From: an uncultured Luteimonas sp.
GTDB taxonomy: Bacteria; Pseudomonadota; Gammaproteobacteria; Xanthomonadales; Xanthomonadaceae
DNA length: 20,594 bases
Direction: 5' to 3'
Assembly (NCBI GenBank): GCA_938008415.1
Contig: CALLKI010000093.1
Span: 1 to 20,594, forward strand
This document shows positions 17,779-20,594 of this stretch, one piece after another. The position numbers and the translations under genes were made by a program. Under the pieces are notes generated by a model that did not search any database, was not told the DNA's origin, and saw only the letters and a list, made by a program, of their open reading frames with translations. The stretch's first letter is position 1, and each line of letters opens with the position of its first letter.

Positions 17779-18048
17779 TTACTTTCCGGCCTTCTTGTCG
17801 CCACCGTGGCCCTTGAAGGTGCGGGTGATGGCGAACTCGCCGAGCTTGTGCCCGACCATGTTCTCATTGATCAGGACGGGGACGTGGTTCCTGCCGTTGT
17901 GCACGGCGATCGTCAGACCCACCATCTCCGGCAGGATCATCGACCGGCGCGACCAGGTCTTGATCGGCTTCTTGCTGCTGCCCGCAGCCTCCACCTTCTT
18001 CATCAGGTGGTGATCGACGAACGGGCCCTTCTTCAGTGAACGTGGCAT
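17779..18048 (-). CDS. rpsS: 30S ribosomal protein S19
   Basis: 89 aa, against 92 in E. coli. MPRSLKKGPFVDHHLMKKVE, the WSRRSMILPEMVGLTIAVHNG block and MVGHKLGEFAITRTFKGH are diagnostic. S19 lies in the 30S head next to S13 and contacts the 50S subunit. It is 6 bp after rplB and 10 bp before rplV. Confidence 0.98.
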   Translation of the reverse strand: MPRSLKKGPFVDHHLMKKVEAAGSSKKPIKTWSRRSMILPEMVGLTIAVHNGRNHVPVLINENMVGHKLGEFAITRTFKGHGGDKKAGK

Positions 18049-18054
18049 GGTCGA

Positions 18055-18882
18055 TTAGCCCCTACGATCGCGGACGATGAATTGCTGGGTGCGCTTGTTC
18101 TTGCGCGTCTTGTAACCCTTGGTCGGCATGCCCCACGGGGTGACCGGATGCGGGTTACCCTGGCCGGCACGACCCTCGCCGCCACCGTGCGGGTGGTCGA
18201 CCGGGTTCATCGCCGCACCGCGGACGGTCGGGCGGATGCCGCGCCAACGCTTGGCGCCCGCCTTGCCCAGCTTCTCGAGGTTGTGTTCGGTGTTGCCGAC
18301 TTCGCCGATGGTGGCACGGCAGTCGACCGGCACCTTGCGCATCTCGCCCGAGCGCAGGCGCAGCGTGGCGTACATGCCCTCGCGGGCGACCAGCTGCACG
18401 GCGGCGCCGGCGGCGCGGGCCAGCTGCGCACCTTTGCCCGGCTTCATCTCGATGCAGTGCACCGTGGAACCGACCGGGATGTTGCGCAGCGGCAGGGCGT
18501 TGCCGGTACGGATCGGCGCGTCCTCGCCCGAGATCACCTGGTCGCCGGCCTTCAGGCCCTTCGGCGCGATGATGTAGCGGCGCTCGCCGTCGGCGTAGCA
18601 CAGCAGGGCGATGTGCGCGGTGCGGTTCGGGTCATACTCGATCCGCTCGACGCGGGCCGGGATGCCTTCCTTGTCGCGCTTGAAGTCGATGATGCGGTAG
18701 TGCTGCTTGTGCCCGCCGCCGATGTGACGCGTGGTGATCCGGCCGTGGTGGTTGCGGCCACCGGTCCTGGTCTGCTTCTCGACGAGCGGAGCGTACGGCC
18801 TGCCCTTGTACAGCTCCGGCGTGACCACGCGGACCGCGTTGCGGCGGCCTGCGGACGTGGGCTTGTATTTGATCAGTGGCAT
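18055..18882 (-). CDS. rplB: 50S ribosomal protein L2
   Basis: 275 aa, against 273 in E. coli. It carries the GRITTRHIGGGHKQHYRIIDF N-terminal block and, near the C-terminus, the AMNPVDHPHGGGEGR signature whose histidine lies close to the peptidyl transferase centre. L2 is a primary 23S rRNA binder required for subunit association. The gene is 10 bp after rplW and 6 bp before rpsS. Confidence 0.99.
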   Translation of the reverse strand: MPLIKYKPTSAGRRNAVRVVTPELYKGRPYAPLVEKQTRTGGRNHHGRITTRHIGGGHKQHYRIIDFKRDKEGIPARVERIEYDPNRTAHIALLCYADGERRYIIAPKGLKAGDQVISGEDAPIRTGNALPLRNIPVGSTVHCIEMKPGKGAQLARAAGAAVQLVAREGMYATLRLRSGEMRKVPVDCRATIGEVGNTEHNLEKLGKAGAKRWRGIRPTVRGAAMNPVDHPHGGGEGRAGQGNPHPVTPWGMPTKGYKTRKNKRTQQFIVRDRRG

Positions 18883-18892
18883 CGGTCTTTCC

Positions 18893-19195
18893 TCAGGCCG
18901 TTGCAGCGTTGGTCACGTCGATGGACTGGCCCTCGGCCAGGGTGACGTAGGCCTTGCGCCAATTGCCGCGGCTGCCCTGGCGGAAACGGAAGTTCTTGCT
19001 CTTGCCCTTCACGTTCACCACGTTGACCGCCTCGACCTTGACGCCGAAGAGCTTCTCGACCGCAGCCTTGATCTCGGCCTTGGTCGCGTCCCTCGACACC
19101 TCGAACGCATACTGGTTGGAGACTTCCTGCAGGCGCGCGGTCTTCTCGGACACGCGCGGCGCACGGATCACTTCATAGAGCTTGGCTTCGTTCAT
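18893..19195 (-). CDS. rplW: 50S ribosomal protein L23
   Basis: 100 aa, the same as E. coli L23. IRAPRVSEKTARLQEVSNQY, FGVKVEAVNVVNVKGK and the basic loop FRFRQGSRGNWRKAYVTL are diagnostic. L23 is the exit-tunnel docking site for trigger factor and SRP. I chose the ATG at 19195, which overlaps the rplD stop as ATGA with GAGGAG 8 nt upstream. A GTG three codons earlier (19204) is in frame but directly abuts that Shine-Dalgarno site. Confidence 0.95.
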   Translation of the reverse strand: MNEAKLYEVIRAPRVSEKTARLQEVSNQYAFEVSRDATKAEIKAAVEKLFGVKVEAVNVVNVKGKSKNFRFRQGSRGNWRKAYVTLAEGQSIDVTNAATA

Positions 19196-19797
19196 GCCAG
19201 CCACTCCTCGATCTTCTTCACCGCCTCGGTGGTGACGAGGACGCTGTCGGCGCCGACCAGCGTCACCGGGTCCAGGCCCTGCACATCGCGCACCTGGACG
19301 TATGGCAGGTTGCGGGCGGAGAGGTACAGGTTGTCCGAGGCATCCTCGGTCACGATCAGCGGGCGCTGGCCAAGATCGAACTCCTTGAGCTTGGCGACCA
19401 GCCCCCTGGTCTTCGGCGAATCGACGTCAAACGACTCGACGACCTTCAGGCGCCCCTGGCGGGCCAGCTCGGACAGGATCACGGCCATCGCGGCGCGGTA
19501 CTGCTTGCGGTTGACCTTCTGCGCGAAGCTGCGCGGCTTGGCCGCGAAGGTCACGCCACCGCCGACGAAGATCGGCGCGGTCAGCGCGCCATGGCGGGCA
19601 CCGCCGCCCTTCTGGCGCTTGGACTTCTTGGTGGTGCCGTTGACCTCGCCGCGGCTCTTCTGGGCCTTGGTGCCCGCGCGACCGCCGGCCTGGTAGGCCA
19701 CCACGACCTGGTGAACCAGGTCCCCGTTGAATTCACGACCGAAAACCGCGTCGGAAACCGCGATCTTGCCGCTGCTGTTGGTGATGGCGAGTTCCAT
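19192..19797 (-). CDS. rplD: 50S ribosomal protein L4
   Basis: 201 aa from the ATG at 19797, equal to E. coli L4 and beginning MEL as that protein does. An in-frame ATG at 19803 would add two residues, but the Shine-Dalgarno GGAG is only 2 nt from it and 8 nt from the chosen ATG. The tunnel-lining loop (SKRQKGGGARHGALTAPIFVG) and AQKVNRKQYRAAM are clear. L4 lines the exit tunnel constriction; in E. coli it also represses the S10 operon through its leader, which lies outside this window. It overlaps rplW by 4 nt. Confidence 0.96.
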   Translation of the reverse strand: MELAITNSSGKIAVSDAVFGREFNGDLVHQVVVAYQAGGRAGTKAQKSRGEVNGTTKKSKRQKGGGARHGALTAPIFVGGGVTFAAKPRSFAQKVNRKQYRAAMAVILSELARQGRLKVVESFDVDSPKTRGLVAKLKEFDLGQRPLIVTEDASDNLYLSARNLPYVQVRDVQGLDPVTLVGADSVLVTTEAVKKIEEWLA

Positions 19798-19809
19798 CGT
19801 CATCTCTCC

Positions 19810-20463
19810 TTATGCCTTGCTCGACGGACGCACGATGACGTCGCCGCCCGGAGCACCAGGCACCGCACCCTTGACCGCGATCAGGCCGCGCTCGGCGTCG
19901 ACCTTGACCACCTGCAGGCGCTGGGTGGTCTGGGTCACGTGGCCCATGTGGCCCGCCATCCTCTTGCCCGGGAACACGCGACCCGGCGTCTGGCGCTGGC
20001 CGATCGAACCCGGAGCACGGTGGCTCAGCGAGTTACCGTGGGTGGCATCACCCATGGTGAAGTTGTGGCGCTTGATCGTGCCCTGGAAGCCCTTGCCCTT
20101 GGTCACACCCTGGACGTCGACCAGCTGGCCGACCTCGAAGAGGTCGGCCTTGATCTCGCCGCCGACCTGGAACTCGCCGACCTTGTCGTCGGCCACGCGG
20201 AACTCCCACAGGCCGCGACCCGGCTCGACCTTGGCCTTGGCCAGGTGCCCCGCCTCGGGCCTGGTCAGCAGCGACGCGCGCTTGTGGCCGGTCGTGACCT
20301 GCACGGCGCTGTAGCCGTCGGTCTCGACGGTCTTGATCTGGGTGATGCGGTTGGGGAGCGCCTCGATCAGGGTCACCGGGATGGACTTGCCGTCCTCGGT
20401 GAAGATGCGGCTCATGCCGGCCTTGCGGCCGACGATGCCCAGCGAATGCTTCTTCGCAGTCAT
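19810..20463 (-). CDS. rplC: 50S ribosomal protein L3
   Basis: 217 aa, against 209 in E. coli. It begins MTAKKHSLGIVGRKAGMSRI and has the central HGNSLSHRAPGSIGQRQTPG loop reaching the peptidyl transferase centre, including the Gln in GQRQTPG that is methylated in E. coli L3. It then has KGAVPGAPGGDVIVRPS. L3 is an early 50S assembly protein. It starts 11 bp after the rpsJ stop, and its likely GAGG Shine-Dalgarno site overlaps that stop. Confidence 0.98.
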   Translation of the reverse strand: MTAKKHSLGIVGRKAGMSRIFTEDGKSIPVTLIEALPNRITQIKTVETDGYSAVQVTTGHKRASLLTRPEAGHLAKAKVEPGRGLWEFRVADDKVGEFQVGGEIKADLFEVGQLVDVQGVTKGKGFQGTIKRHNFTMGDATHGNSLSHRAPGSIGQRQTPGRVFPGKRMAGHMGHVTQTTQRLQVVKVDAERGLIAVKGAVPGAPGGDVIVRPSSKA

Positions 20464-20474
20464 GGTCGGTGGCC

Positions 20475-20594
20475 TCAGGTCAGCTTGATCTGGACGTCGA
20501 CACCGGCCGCCAGCTCGAGCTTCATCAGCGCGTCCACGGTCTTGTCGTTGGGGTCGACGATGTCGAGCACGCGCTTGTGCGTGCGGGTCTCGTA
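20475..20594 (-). CDS. rpsJ: 30S ribosomal protein S10, C-terminal 39 residues (cut by window edge)
   Basis: The reverse strand from the window edge encodes [20 protein letters not shown] and then [19 protein letters not shown] before a TGA. This matches the C-terminus of S10 (also NusE), the first gene of the S10 operon and a partner of NusB in antitermination. The operon leader and promoter lie outside the window. The gene was recognised by direct translation of the last 120 bases. Confidence 0.95.

Noticed and set aside
15346..18039. 897-codon open frame on the plus strand opposite rplN to rpsS
   Set aside because: It lies antisense to eight unmistakable ribosomal genes. Long antisense frames are expected in GC-rich DNA, and its composition (rich in Leu, Ala, Asp, Arg, His) is the usual shadow pattern.

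Overview
This is a GC-rich bacterial chromosome segment, mostly housekeeping. Its main content is one long minus-strand ribosomal-protein cluster (about 20594 down to 6531) in the classic S10-spc-alpha order. The proteins are gammaproteobacterial in type. From the RpoA, SecY and L-protein sequences, the high GC and the lack of rpmJ between secY and rpsM, I infer a member of the Xanthomonadaceae/Lysobacteraceae (Lysobacter- or Luteimonas-like). That placement comes from memory of the families, not a search.

Layout on the left: positions 1-1991 hold three minus-strand genes, the start of malate dehydrogenase (cut by the window edge), a PLP aminotransferase and a cytoplasmic cyclophilin. A short divergent promoter region (1992-2112) with a TATAAT box separates them from plus-strand typA/bipA and a DUF2127-like membrane protein. 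These meet the minus-strand class II DAHP synthase gene tail to tail at 4414/4437. DAHP synthase has its own plausible sigma-70 promoter, and dsbB lies upstream of it.

Ribosomal block, in transcription order (right to left): rpsJ (partial), rplC, rplD, rplW, rplB, rpsS, rplV, rpsC, rplP, rpmC, rpsQ | rplN, rplX, rplE, rpsN, rpsH, rplF, rplR, rpsE, rpmD, rplO, secY | rpsM, rpsK, rpsD, rpoA, rplQ. It ends at a perfect 11-bp stem hairpin (6474-6501). Most junctions are tight (overlaps up to 63 bp), as expected for coordinated synthesis of ribosome parts, the Sec translocon channel and the RNA polymerase alpha subunit.

No defence system, mobile element, CRISPR array, tRNA or rRNA was seen. The unusual material is between genes. 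Four junctions that are often tight are enlarged: rplR-rpsE 169 bp, secY-rpsM 356 bp, rpsD-rpoA 151 bp and rpoA-rplQ 188 bp. Each begins with a GC-rich hairpin within about 10 nt of the upstream stop codon and has no U-tract. The secY-rpsM spacer, where rpmJ sits in E. coli, is a run of inverted repeats followed by a candidate promoter for the alpha operon. Charged extensions on S3, S5 and L22 are the most notable protein features.
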